Shown here: one piece after another, positions 39,624 to 46,894 of the stretch
Position numbering within the stretch: position 1 is the stretch's first letter
How the letters are laid out: each line of letters starts with the position of its first letter
DNA from: JAYVYM01 sp046593925
GTDB lineage: Bacteria > Actinomycetota > Actinomycetes > Mycobacteriales > SCTD01
Assembly (NCBI GenBank): GCA_046593925.1
Contig: JBKJQN010000035.1
Coordinates: 1-46,894 of the forward strand
Length of the DNA: 46,894 nt
Reading direction: 5' to 3'
Notes under the pieces: generated by a model
Seen by the model: only the letters and a program-made list of their open reading frames with translations
Databases searched by the model: none
What the model was told of the DNA's origin: nothing
Translations under genes and position numbers: made by a program

Positions 39624-40099
39624 CGGCCGGGCGCGTGCTGGTCGTGACCGTCTCGGACCGCTCCTCGCGCGGCGAGCGGGCCGATGCGTCCGGGCCGTTG
39701 CTGGCCGCGCTGGTGACAGGGCTCGGCTTCGAGGTCGGGCCGGTCGTCGTCGTCCCGGACGAGGTCGACGCCGTCCGGGCGGCGCTGCGTGCAGGTGTCG
39801 CCGAGGCGTACGACGTGGTCCTGACGACCGGCGGCACCGGGCTGTCGCCGCGCGACGTCACCCCGGAGGCGACCCGGCCGCTGCTCGAGCGCGAGGCCCC
39901 CGGGCTCGCCGACGCCGTACGTCAGCAGGGTCGCGAGCAGGTCCCGACCTCGGTGCTCTCCCGTGGCGTCGCCGGCACGATCGGCCGGACGCTCGTCGTC
40001 AACGTGCCGGGCTCGACCGGTGGCGTACGCGACGCCGTGGCAGCGCTCGCGCCGGTGCTCGCCCACGCGGTGGCGCAGTTGCGGGGGGACGACCACTGA
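39620..40099 (+). CDS. mog: MogA/MoaB family molybdopterin adenylyltransferase
   Basis: A 159-residue MoCF_biosynth protein that adenylylates molybdopterin before molybdate insertion. VLVVTVSDRSSRGERADASG at the N-terminus, VVLTTGGTGLSPRDVTPEAT near 71, and VVNVPGSTGGVRDAVAALAP near 134. GTG 39620 overlaps the moaC TGA (GTGA) and was preferred over GTG 39611. Its stop overlaps the presumed CTG start of rimJ. Confidence 0.92.
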   Translation: MTAGRVLVVTVSDRSSRGERADASGPLLAALVTGLGFEVGPVVVVPDEVDAVRAALRAGVAEAYDVVLTTGGTGLSPRDVTPEATRPLLEREAPGLADAVRQQGREQVPTSVLSRGVAGTIGRTLVVNVPGSTGGVRDAVAALAPVLAHAVAQLRGDDH

Positions 40100-40701
40100 G
40101 GGGCTGGCCGGCCAGCGCCACCTTCGGGGCGGTCGGCATCCGCCCGCTGCGGCTGCGCGACGGGTCGGCCTGGAGCGAGGTCCGCCAGCGCAACCAGGCC
40201 TGGCTCGAGCCCTGGGAGGGCGCCCCCGAATCGCAGCCCGCCCTGGCGTGGGGCGACCGGCACAGCACCGCGGTGTTCGGCGCACTGCTGCGCACCCTGC
40301 GCCGGGAGGCCAGGGCCGGCCGCGCCTTTCCCTTCGGCGTGACGTACGACGGCCGGCTGGTCGGCCAGGTCAACGTCAGCGGCGTGGTGCGAGGCGCGTT
40401 CGACAGCGGCGCCATCGGCTACTGGGTCGACCGGCGGGTCGCCGGCCTCGGCGTGACCCCCACCGCCGTCGCGCTGGTGGTTGACCACGTCTTCGACGCC
40501 GCACGACTGCACCGCATCGAGGCCAATGTCCGGCCCGAGAACGTCGCCTCCGTGCGGGTCGTGCAGAAACTCGGCTTCCGACTGGAGGGCCGGCACGAGC
40601 GCTACCTGCACATCGACGGGGCCTGGCGCGACCACCTGACCTTCGCGCTGGTCCGTGATGACGTGCCCGAAGGACTGCTGCGGCGCTACACGGCGCACTG
40701 A
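40096..40701 (+). CDS. rimJ: GNAT acetyltransferase, RimJ-like, presumed CTG start
   Basis: About 201 residues, a GNAT_acetyltr_3/RimJ protein. FGAVGIRPLRLRDGSAWSEV begins the domain; VGQVNVSGVVRGAFDSGAIG, GYWVDRRVAGLGVTPTAVAL (acetyl-CoA-binding) and RIEANVRPENVASVRVVQKL follow. It acetylates an N-terminus or a small amine; the true target is unknown. Homology covers residues upstream of the first in-frame GTG (40273). The only in-frame candidate before that is CTG 40096, overlapping the mog stop (CTGA) in the same manner as other genes of this operon. Confidence 0.86.
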   Translation: MRGWPASATFGAVGIRPLRLRDGSAWSEVRQRNQAWLEPWEGAPESQPALAWGDRHSTAVFGALLRTLRREARAGRAFPFGVTYDGRLVGQVNVSGVVRGAFDSGAIGYWVDRRVAGLGVTPTAVALVVDHVFDAARLHRIEANVRPENVASVRVVQKLGFRLEGRHERYLHIDGAWRDHLTFALVRDDVPEGLLRRYTAH

Positions 40702-40752
40702 GCGGGTGGCGACACACCGCACGATGTCCACCGCTGCCGGGCGCACCCTCAC

Positions 40753-40758
40753 TACGGT
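40753..40758 (+). promoter_or_regulatory. -10 hexamer of glpR (leaderless)
   Basis: TACGGT, then seven bases and GTG 40766. It suggests glpR has its own promoter besides the operon. Confidence 0.45.
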
Positions 40759-40765
40759 CTGTCAT

Positions 40766-41788
40766 GTGGGCAGTGGCCTCATCCTCTTCGTCATCGTCGG
40801 TACCTGGCTCGCCGTGCTCGTCCCCATGGGACTGCGCTCGCACGACGGCTCGCCCTCGCGTTCGGTAGAGCGGTTCGGGGACGCCGTGCGCGTCCTGGTA
40901 CGCCGCTCCGCCGCCCCTCCGGAACCGCCGCAGGAGCCGGCGGCACCGGTGGGTGCGCCTCGGCGTCGCCCGCTGCGGGGAGCTGCCCGTGCTGTCCTCA
41001 CGGCGTGGCGGAGCAGGTCCGCCGGGACCGGGCGGCGCCGTCAGCCGCTGCTGGGCCGCAGCCTCACACTCAGCCGGGCCGTCGCCTGGGTCGCGAGGCT
41101 GCCCGGTCGCCGCCGGCGCGGGCCTGGCACCGGTGGTCGGACTTCGGCTGTTGCGTCCTTGCGTACCGGGTCGCCGCGCAGGGTGTCGCCGGCTGTCCGC
41201 CGCCGGCGTGTCCTGCTCGGGGTCCTGGTCGTCGCCGTGCTGAGCCTGCTGGCCGGCAGCGTGGGGCCCGCCTGGCTGCACGCTGTCGGCGGCGCGGCGC
41301 TCACCGTCGCCCTGTTGGTCCTGGTGCACAGTCAGCGGCTTGCGGCCGTCGGCGCCCTGCCTCGCATGGAGCTGCGGAGTCGCCCGGCGGTACGGCAGCT
41401 CGCCCCGGACCGGCGTCCGGCGCAGGTCCCTGTGGCCGCGCAGGTCTCTGTGGCCGCGCAGGTCTCTGTGGCCTCGCGGGTTTCTGTGGCCTCGCGGGTC
41501 GAGGTGGCCGCGCGGGTTTCTGTGGGGTCGCGGGTTTCCGCGGCCTCGCGGGTTTCTGTGGCTGCCCCGGTCCCGCCTGCCCGGCCGGCCGCGGCCGTCC
41601 CGGCGTCTGCAGGGCACGAGTGGCAGCCCGTCCCAGTCCCGCTCCCGACGTACGTCGGCAAGCCCATGGCGCCGTCCCGGCCCTTCGCGGTGGCAGACCT
41701 GCCGGTCGAGCAACTGCCGCCCGTGGTCGCCGAGATCGACGAGCCGGACCCCGTCCTCGAGCGCCGGCGGGTGGCCGGTGACTGGTAG
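40766..41788 (+). CDS. glpR: Membrane protein GlpR-like (Glp receptor of the divisome)
   Basis: A 340-residue protein. One N-terminal helix (LILFVIVGTWLAVLVPMGLR) is followed by HDGSPSRSVERFGDAVRVL, a signature of the actinobacterial GlpR family. A long basic disordered region follows, then two more helices (VLLGVLVVAVLSLLAGSVGP, LHAVGGAALTVALLVLVHSQ). Residues about 218-268 consist of a six-residue repeat (AQVSVA/SRVSVA) from an 18-base tandem repeat. The C-terminus is acidic. In corynebacteria GlpR binds Glp and couples division to polar growth. GTG 40766 was chosen by the -10 hexamer and the position of the first helix. Confidence 0.82.
   Translation: MGSGLILFVIVGTWLAVLVPMGLRSHDGSPSRSVERFGDAVRVLVRRSAAPPEPPQEPAAPVGAPRRRPLRGAARAVLTAWRSRSAGTGRRRQPLLGRSLTLSRAVAWVARLPGRRRRGPGTGGRTSAVASLRTGSPRRVSPAVRRRRVLLGVLVVAVLSLLAGSVGPAWLHAVGGAALTVALLVLVHSQRLAAVGALPRMELRSRPAVRQLAPDRRPAQVPVAAQVSVAAQVSVASRVSVASRVEVAARVSVGSRVSAASRVSVAAPVPPARPAAAVPASAGHEWQPVPVPLPTYVGKPMAPSRPFAVADLPVEQLPPVVAEIDEPDPVLERRRVAGDW
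41420..41563 (+). repeat. 18-base tandem repeat, 8 copies, in frame within glpR
   Basis: Eight consecutive 18-base units, e.g. GCGCAGGTCTCTGTGGCC, starting at 41420, 41438, 41456, 41474, 41492, 41510, 41528 and 41546. Copies 2 and 3 are identical; the others differ at several bases. Each encodes six residues of the type A/S-Q/R-V-S-V-A. Confidence 0.9.
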
Positions 41789-41805
41789 CCTCGGCTCCGC
41801 CCCCG

Positions 41806-41882
<77 letters not shown>

Positions 41883-42096
41883 GTTCGACCCCCGACACGG
41901 TGGACGCCGTCGTAGCTCGCGCTGCGGCGGCGTTGCTGTTGCGAGACCCTTCCGACAGCTGCATCACCGTGACGCCGCCGACAGGTGGCAGGAGCTGGAT
42001 CTGCGGTAGTCAGGACCGGTGCAGGAGCCCGTCCACCGGGTGCCATCGTCGTGGGCAGCGCCCGCGCCGCACGCCGTCGAACAAGCGGGCGCTTGC

Positions 42097-42912
42097 TCAG
42101 GCGCTGCCGCTGTCGCGGGCAGCTCCGGCCACGTCCATGAACCGCCAGGAGTAGCGGCCGCCGGCCCGCAGCTGCAGCACCAGGACACCGGGTACGCCGC
42201 TCAGCCGGACCTGGCTGCCCGCGATCGGCGCCCCGAACGGGTACGCCGACGACCCGCCCGTCCCGACGACGAACTGGCGCAGGCCCGCCCTCGGCGCGAA
42301 GCGCTCGAAGTTGTGTTCGTGACCGTTCAGCACCACCCCGCCGTGACCGGCGAACGCATCGAGTAGCGGCTGGACGGCCGGGTCGCTGCCGTGCTCGGTG
42401 CCTGAAGACCAGCGGGGGTCGGCCCAGCTGGCGACGACCGAACAGCCGCGGTGCGCCGCGAGGTCCTTGCGCAGCCAAGTCAGCTGGCTCGACAGAGGCA
42501 CCAGGCTGTTGAGCGCGTAGCCGCGCCAGCCCAGACCGATGTCGTACGCGTACCAGGCCGGCTTGCCGAAATAGGCGTAGTAGCCCTTCGCCCCCGGGTC
42601 GTCGTACTCGTGGTGGCCGGGTACCGGGTGGTCCTTGGACCGCAGCTCTGCCCAGGCCGTGGTGGCGTAGCCGTTCCTCAGCGCGTCCAGGGTGGCCGCC
42701 GGATACTGGTGGTCGCCAAGGGTCGCGACCAGGTCGGGCTGCTGTCGCTGGGCCAGCCGGCCGGTGGCGTCGGTCTCGGCCAGCCGGTTCATGTCGCCCG
42801 CCGCGACCAGGGTGCGGCTGCTGGCCACCGCCGCCTCCCCGGGTCGACCGATAGCCAGGGCGGACGCGGCGGCGGCGACCAGGACGGCGCGGCGGTTCGG
42901 GTGCTCGCTGAT
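42097..42912 (-). CDS. Secreted metallophosphoesterase, probable ATC start
   Basis: About 271 residues with a calcineurin-like phosphoesterase domain: VAAGDMNRLAE, VATLGDHQYPAATLDALRNG, VPGHHEYDDPGAKGYYAYFG and the metal motif VVLNGHEHNFERFAPRAGLR. The frame upstream of the first GTG (42828) encodes a signal peptide SEHPNRRAVLVAAAASALAI with adjacent arginines, so the true start should be the codon before it. That codon is ATC at 42912, with GAGGAG five bases upstream. No ATG, GTG or TTG lies in frame between it and the pmt region. It lies 34 bases downstream of pmt and is probably in its operon. Confidence 0.8.
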   Translation of the reverse strand: MSEHPNRRAVLVAAAASALAIGRPGEAAVASSRTLVAAGDMNRLAETDATGRLAQRQQPDLVATLGDHQYPAATLDALRNGYATTAWAELRSKDHPVPGHHEYDDPGAKGYYAYFGKPAWYAYDIGLGWRGYALNSLVPLSSQLTWLRKDLAAHRGCSVVASWADPRWSSGTEHGSDPAVQPLLDAFAGHGGVVLNGHEHNFERFAPRAGLRQFVVGTGGSSAYPFGAPIAGSQVRLSGVPGVLVLQLRAGGRYSWRFMDVAGAARDSGSA

Positions 42913-42946
42913 GGCTGCTCCTCGGGTTGGCGGACGGGGCGGACGG

Positions 42947-44581
42947 TCAGACCCAGCTCGGGAACCACATGCGGTGCTGCCATTGCGACAGCGTGATGGT
43001 CACCGCCGTGAGCACCGGGTAGAAGAAGGCGAAGACAGCCACGGCCAGTGCCGTGTACGTGCCCACCATGGCGGCCCCCGCTCGGCGACGCCTTCGCGTG
43101 GCATCCCGGCCCCCGAGCAGCCAGCCGGCGACCAGTGCGGCGCCGAGCGCCATGAACGGCACGGCGGGCAGCGCGTAGAACAGGAACATCGTTCGCTCGT
43201 GCAGGTCGTCGCGGACCCAGGGCAGGATTCCGGTGGCGATCAGCGCGACGACTGCGGCGGCCCGCCATTCGCGCCGCGATACCCACAGCCAGATCAGCGC
43301 AACCAGCACGGGCAGGGTGCCCCACCACAGCACCGGGTTGCCGATCGCCAAGACCTCGCGGGAGCAGGAGGCGACCTGGCAGCCGTACTGCCCCGCCGTG
43401 ATGCCGGTCGGGTAGTAGTACGAGATCGGCCGGGCCAGCAGCAGCCAGCCCGCCGGATGCGACTGGTACTGGTGCGGGCTCGACAGTCCCTCATGGAACA
43501 CCAGGACCTGCTGGTGGTAGTGCCACAGCGAACGCAGTGCGTCCGGCAGCAGGGCTGCGGGTCCCGAGGCGGAGTGCCCGCTGGCCCATTGCCGGTCGTA
43601 GCCGATGTCGGAGACGAACCAGCCGGTCCACGACAGCAGGTAGACCGCGAGCGGCAGCAGCACGAGCGTGCCGGCAAGCTGCACCGCCGAGCGCCGCAGC
43701 GTCACCCGGAAGGGCGCCCGCTGCCCGGCGGTGCGGCGGGCGCCGACCTCCCAGGCCAGGCTGAGCAGCCCGAGGACCGCGAGGTAGTACACCCCGCTCC
43801 ACTTCGTCGCGACGGCCGCCCCCAGGCAGACCCCGGCCGCGAGGCGCCACCACCGCACCCCGAGCCGGTCCCGCTTCCCCTGCGAGAGTGCACTTCCGGG
43901 GCCCCTCGCCGCGCCCTCGCGCAGGGGAAGTGCACTGTCGAAGGGGAGGGCAGGGGGGGTGGCCGCGAGGCGGGCCCGCACCTGGTCGCGGTCGCACACC
44001 AGGCAGGCGAACGCCGCGGTCGTCCACAGCACCAGGAAGACGTCGAGCATCGCGACCCGGCTCTGCACCAGGTGCAGCCCGTCGACGGCTATCAGCAGGC
44101 CCGCCAGGCAGCCGAGCAGGGTGCTGCCCGTCATCCGGCGGCCGACCCGGACGACCAGCAGCACGGTCAGCGTGCCGGCGAGCGCCGCCATCACCCGCCA
44201 GCCGAAGGTGCTGGTGCCGAACACCTTGAGGCCCAGCGCGATGGCCCACTTCCCGAGAGGTGGGTGTACGACGAACGAGCCGCTGCCCGTCGGCAGGCAC
44301 TGCCCGGCCAGCGGCCCGGACTCGGTCACGTGCTCGACGCCGTACCGCAGCAGGTTCTGCGCGTCGCAGGCGTAGTAGACCTCGTCGAAGATCTTGCCGC
44401 CGACGTCGCGGTTGTACGGCAGGTCGAGCCGGACGAAGCGCAACAGGCCGGCCAGCAGGGTGACGGCCAGTGAGGCGACCCAGCCGCCCCGGCCCACGAG
44501 CGGCTGCAGCCGGTCGCGCCACAGGGCCGGGGTCGACTCCGCCGTCGCGCCGCCGACCGGGGCGGAGAGCAGCGCGGTCAT
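42947..44581 (-). CDS. pmt: Dolichyl-phosphate-mannose--protein mannosyltransferase (PMT)
   Basis: A 544-residue integral membrane GT39 enzyme that O-mannosylates secreted proteins from polyprenyl-phosphate-mannose. The catalytic first loop has FVRLDLPYNRDVGGKIFDEV with the Asp-Glu pair and VVHPPLGKWAIALGLKVFG. About ten helices follow, with the C-terminal PMT_4TMC region (SYYYPTGITAGQYGCQVASC). Residues about 212-235 are encoded by an in-frame palindromic repeat. ATG 44581 is preceded by TAGGCT near leaderless spacing. Mycobacterial Rv1002c, beside rsmI, is the probable counterpart. Confidence 0.92.
   Translation of the reverse strand: MTALLSAPVGGATAESTPALWRDRLQPLVGRGGWVASLAVTLLAGLLRFVRLDLPYNRDVGGKIFDEVYYACDAQNLLRYGVEHVTESGPLAGQCLPTGSGSFVVHPPLGKWAIALGLKVFGTSTFGWRVMAALAGTLTVLLVVRVGRRMTGSTLLGCLAGLLIAVDGLHLVQSRVAMLDVFLVLWTTAAFACLVCDRDQVRARLAATPPALPFDSALPLREGAARGPGSALSQGKRDRLGVRWWRLAAGVCLGAAVATKWSGVYYLAVLGLLSLAWEVGARRTAGQRAPFRVTLRRSAVQLAGTLVLLPLAVYLLSWTGWFVSDIGYDRQWASGHSASGPAALLPDALRSLWHYHQQVLVFHEGLSSPHQYQSHPAGWLLLARPISYYYPTGITAGQYGCQVASCSREVLAIGNPVLWWGTLPVLVALIWLWVSRREWRAAAVVALIATGILPWVRDDLHERTMFLFYALPAVPFMALGAALVAGWLLGGRDATRRRRRAGAAMVGTYTALAVAVFAFFYPVLTAVTITLSQWQHRMWFPSWV
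43876..43947. repeat. Imperfect palindromic repeat, copy 2 (in frame within pmt)
   Basis: A 22-base left arm (43876-43897) and right arm (43926-43947) match as inverted repeats with two mismatches. GGGGCCCC follows the left arm at 43898-43905. It shares the TCCCCT-CGA-A outer sequence, AGTGCACT core and GGGGCCCC centre with the copy at 12071-12123. The 72 bases are a whole number of codons (24) and keep pmt open. Confidence 0.6.
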
Positions 44582-44588
44582 GCCGGGG

Positions 44589-44594
44589 AGCCTA
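44589..44594 (-). promoter_or_regulatory. -10 hexamer of pmt (leaderless)
   Basis: TAGGCT on the minus strand, seven bases before ATG 44581. Confidence 0.45.
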
Positions 44595-44614
44595 GGTCGG
44601 CCGGCCGGCTCGGG

Positions 44615-44620
44615 CAGACT
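44615..44620 (+). promoter_or_regulatory. -10 hexamer of rsmI (leaderless)
   Basis: CAGACT, then seven bases and ATG 44628. It is divergent from the pmt promoter. Confidence 0.4.
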
Positions 44621-44627
44621 GTTGAGC

Positions 44628-45488
44628 ATGCCCCTCGTCCTGGCAGGTGCCCCGATCGGGCAGGCGGGGGACGCCAGTGCACGGCTCGGGCTGGCCCTTG
44701 CGACGGCCGAGGTCGTCGCGGCCGAGGACACCAGGCGGCTGCACCGGCTCTGCGCCGACCTCGGCGTCACGCCGACCGGCCGGGTCGTCAGCTGCTTCGA
44801 GGGCAACGAGGAGCGCCGGGTACCCGAGCTGCTCGAGGTCGTCCGCGCGGGCCGCACCGTCCTGCTGGTCACCGACGCCGGCATGCCCACCGTTTCGGAC
44901 CCCGGTTTCCGGCTGGTCGCCGCCGCCGCCGCCGAGGGCCTGCACGTGACCTGCCTGCCCGGCCCGTCGGCGGTGACGACGGCGCTGGCAGTCAGCGGCC
45001 TGCCCAGTGACCGGTTCTGTTTCGAGGGCTTCCTGCCGCGCAAGGCCGGCGAGCGTCGTACGCGGCTGGCACAGCTGCAGGCCGAGCGGCGTACGGCCGT
45101 GCTGTTCGAGGCGCCGCACCGGCTCGCCGAGTGCCTGGCGGACATGGTTGCCGTACTGGGCCCGGACCGCCGCGCCGTGGTCTGCCGGGAGCTCACCAAG
45201 ACCCACGAGCAGGTGCTGCGCGGCACGCTGGCCGAGCTCGCCGCCTGGGCGCAGGGGCAGGTGCGCGGCGAGATCACGCTGGTGCTCGAAGGTGCCCCCG
45301 AGCCGGCGGTCGACGCGAGCCCGGCCGAGCTGGCCCGCCTCGTCGGCGTCCGCGAGCAGGCGGGGCTGACCAGGAAGGAGGCGGTGCAGGCGGTGGCCTC
45401 GGAGACCGGGCTGGCACGCCGTGACGTCTACGACGCAGTCGTGGCCGAGAAAGCCGTGGCCGAGAAAGTCGTAGGCCCCCGCACCTAA
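44628..45488 (+). CDS. rsmI: 16S rRNA (cytidine(1402)-2'-O)-methyltransferase
   Basis: A 286-residue tetrapyrrole-methylase-fold enzyme that 2'-O-methylates C1402 in the decoding centre using SAM. LAGAPIGQAGDASARLGLAL at the N-terminus, VVAAEDTRRLHRLCADLGV, VLLVTDAGMPTVSDPGFRLV, LPGPSAVTTALAVSGLPSDR, FEGFLPRKAGERRTRL and VVCRELTKTHEQVLRGTLAE are diagnostic. The C-terminal 40 residues are the usual variable helical tail. Followed by metG at ten bases. Confidence 0.95.
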   Translation: MPLVLAGAPIGQAGDASARLGLALATAEVVAAEDTRRLHRLCADLGVTPTGRVVSCFEGNEERRVPELLEVVRAGRTVLLVTDAGMPTVSDPGFRLVAAAAAEGLHVTCLPGPSAVTTALAVSGLPSDRFCFEGFLPRKAGERRTRLAQLQAERRTAVLFEAPHRLAECLADMVAVLGPDRRAVVCRELTKTHEQVLRGTLAELAAWAQGQVRGEITLVLEGAPEPAVDASPAELARLVGVREQAGLTRKEAVQAVASETGLARRDVYDAVVAEKAVAEKVVGPRT

Positions 45489-45491
45489 GGT
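45486..45491 (+). promoter_or_regulatory. -10 hexamer of metG (leaderless)
   Basis: TAAGGT overlapping the rsmI stop codon, then six bases and GTG 45498. Confidence 0.5.
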
Positions 45492-45497
45492 GATCGC

Positions 45498-46894
45498 GTG
45501 CCACGCAGCATCCTGACCGCGGTCGCCTGGCCCTACGCCAACGGCCCCCGCCACATCGGCCACGTCGCGGGGTTCGGCGTACCCAGCGACGTCTTCAGCC
45601 GCTACCAGCGGATGGCCGGCAACAACGTGCTGATGGTGAGCGGCACCGACGAGCACGGCACGCCGATCCAGGTGCAGGCCGACCGGGAGGGCGTCACCGC
45701 GCGCGAGCTGGCCGACCGTTACAACCGGGTCATCGCCGAGGACCTGCAGGGCCTCGGGCTGTCGTACGACCTGTTCACGCGCACCACGACGCGCAACCAC
45801 CATGCCGTCGTACAGGAGATGTTCCGCGCGCTGCACGCCAACGGCTACGTCACCGAGAAGTCGCAGCTGTCGGCGATCGACCCGTCGACCGGTCGCGGAC
45901 TGCCCGACCGCTACGTCGAGGGCACCTGCCCGATCTGCAACTACGACGGCGCGCGTGGCGACCAGTGCGACAGCTGCGGCAACCAGCTCGACCCGCAGGA
46001 CCTGATCAACCCGCGCAGCAAGATCGACGGCAAGGCTCCCCGGTTCGAGGAGTCGGCGCAGTTCTTCCTGGAGCTGCCGGCCTTCGCCGAGGCCCTCGGC
46101 AGCTGGCTGCAGACCCGCCAGGGCTGGCGTCCGAACGTCCTGAAGTTCAGCGAGAACCTCATCGGCGACCTCAAGCCGCGGGCCATCACGCGCGACCTCG
46201 ACTGGGGCGTGCCGATCCCGCTGCCGGCGTGGCAGGACCGCACCGACAAGCGCATCTACGTCTGGTTCGACGCGGTCATCGGCTACCTGTCGGCGAGCGT
46301 CGAGTGGGCCCGCCGCACCGGCGACCCCGACGCCTGGCGGCCGTACTGGGACGGCAGCGCTGACGCCCGCTACTTCATGGGCAAGGACAACGTCGTCTTC
46401 CACTCGGTGATCTGGCCGGCGATCCTGCTCGGCGCCAGCGGCAAGCCCGCCGGCAAGGCCGGCCCGATGGGCGAGCTGTCGCTGCCGACCGAGGTGGTGA
46501 GCAGCGAGTTCCTCACCATGGAGGGCCGCAAGTTCTCCAGCAGCCGGTCCGTCGTCATCTACGTGCGCGACGTCCTCGAGCGGTACGGCGCCGACGCCCT
46601 GCGCTACTACCTGTCCGTGGCGGGCCCGGAGAGCAGCGACACCGACTTCACGTGGGACCAGTTCGTCACGCGCAACAACACCGAGCTGGTCGCCGGGTGG
46701 GGCAACCTCGTGAACCGCACGCTGTCGCTGGTGGAGAAGAACCTCGGCGCCATCCCACCGGCGGGCGAGCTCACGGGCGGCGACGTGCAGGCGCTCGAGC
46801 AGTCGAAGGCGGCCTTTCCGACCGTCGGGGCGCACCTCGAGCGCTCGCAGCAGAAGGCCGGGATCAGCGAGGCGATGCGGGTCGTCGGCGAGGC
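45498..46894 (+). CDS. metG: Methionyl-tRNA synthetase (partial, runs off right edge)
   Basis: The first 465 residues of a class I MetRS. The start VPRSILTAVAWPYANGPRHI contains the HIGH signature (HIGH in RHIGHVAG). A zinc knuckle CPICNYDGARGDQCDSCG lies near 140, WDGSADARYFMGKDNVVFHS near 285, and the second ATP motif appears as GRKFSSSRS in place of KMSKS, as in other long MetRS. The anticodon-binding helices have begun (WGNLVNRTLSLVEKNLGAIP) when the window ends. GTG 45498 fits a leaderless start. Confidence 0.95.
   Translation, partial: MPRSILTAVAWPYANGPRHIGHVAGFGVPSDVFSRYQRMAGNNVLMVSGTDEHGTPIQVQADREGVTARELADRYNRVIAEDLQGLGLSYDLFTRTTTRNHHAVVQEMFRALHANGYVTEKSQLSAIDPSTGRGLPDRYVEGTCPICNYDGARGDQCDSCGNQLDPQDLINPRSKIDGKAPRFEESAQFFLELPAFAEALGSWLQTRQGWRPNVLKFSENLIGDLKPRAITRDLDWGVPIPLPAWQDRTDKRIYVWFDAVIGYLSASVEWARRTGDPDAWRPYWDGSADARYFMGKDNVVFHSVIWPAILLGASGKPAGKAGPMGELSLPTEVVSSEFLTMEGRKFSSSRSVVIYVRDVLERYGADALRYYLSVAGPESSDTDFTWDQFVTRNNTELVAGWGNLVNRTLSLVEKNLGAIPPAGELTGGDVQALEQSKAAFPTVGAHLERSQQKAGISEAMRVVGE

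Noticed and set aside
41420..41563. Tandem repeat considered as CRISPR
   Set aside because: Units are contiguous without spacers, lie inside a coding frame and are only 18 bases.
44582..45277. Extension of the pmt frame into rsmI antisense
   Set aside because: PMT homology starts at ATG 44581 and the rest reads as antisense of rsmI.

Overview
The window is very GC-rich DNA from an actinobacterium. GTG starts, GTGA/ATGA gene overlaps, a class III adenylate cyclase of the Rv1264 type, AccE, an LpdA-type flavoprotein, UdgX, Ruc and a Glp/GlpR cluster all point that way. Much of the gene order is, from memory, that of mycobacteria and other Actinomycetota: M20 amidohydrolase, gamma-glutamylcyclotransferase and lpdA; accA/accE/accD, birA, GtrA, purK/purE and a FadE-like acyl-CoA dehydrogenase; ruc, 5-FTHF cyclo-ligase, galU, glp, rimJ and glpR; then pmt, rsmI and metG. 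The genus cannot be named from this window.

Layout. 1-1190: a Phd/YefM antitoxin cut by the left edge, beside a decayed GGDEF diguanylate cyclase. 1291-4537: an overlapping operon of a GCS2/YbdK ligase, an M20 amidohydrolase and an EamA exporter. 4538-7127: a degenerate ribbon-helix-helix remnant, GGCT, LpdA and about 420 bases of unclear DNA. 7128-11994: acyl-CoA carboxylase genes (accA, accE, an unknown acidic protein, accD) divergent from birA, whose product biotinylates AccA. 12071-17882: a palindromic repeat, a small membrane protein, an adenylate cyclase, GtrA, a tyrosine phosphatase, PurK/PurE and an acyl-CoA dehydrogenase.

17886-27621 is an accessory polyol (mannitol/sorbitol/arabitol-like) locus: two polyol dehydrogenases, xylulokinase, a complete ABC importer and a divergent LacI regulator with overlapping palindromic operators. 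27711-30917: UdgX, photolyase, a small mechanosensitive-type membrane protein, a strong terminator and tRNA-Arg(CCU). 30952-36508: SDR, cysteine desulfurase-like protein, a Pro-rich microprotein, a SAF-domain protein, MTA phosphorylase, the Ruc chaperone with a CIRCE operator, MarR and carbonic anhydrase. 36530-41882: 5-FTHF cyclo-ligase, then galU-glp(moeA)-moaC-mog-rimJ-glpR and tRNA-Ala(CGC). 42097-46894: metallophosphoesterase, Pmt, RsmI and partial MetG.

Most first-in-operon genes have a TANNNT-like -10 hexamer whose last base is 7-8 bases before the start codon, which implies leaderless mRNAs. The observations I rate highest are: a CIRCE operator in front of ruc; two genes that seem to start with ATC behind strong Shine-Dalgarno sequences; two genes preceded by leaderless mini-ORFs that end in a GTGA overlap; a palindromic repeat found both between convergent genes and in frame inside pmt; and an unknown acidic protein embedded in the carboxylase operon. 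I found no CRISPR array, prophage or insertion sequence.
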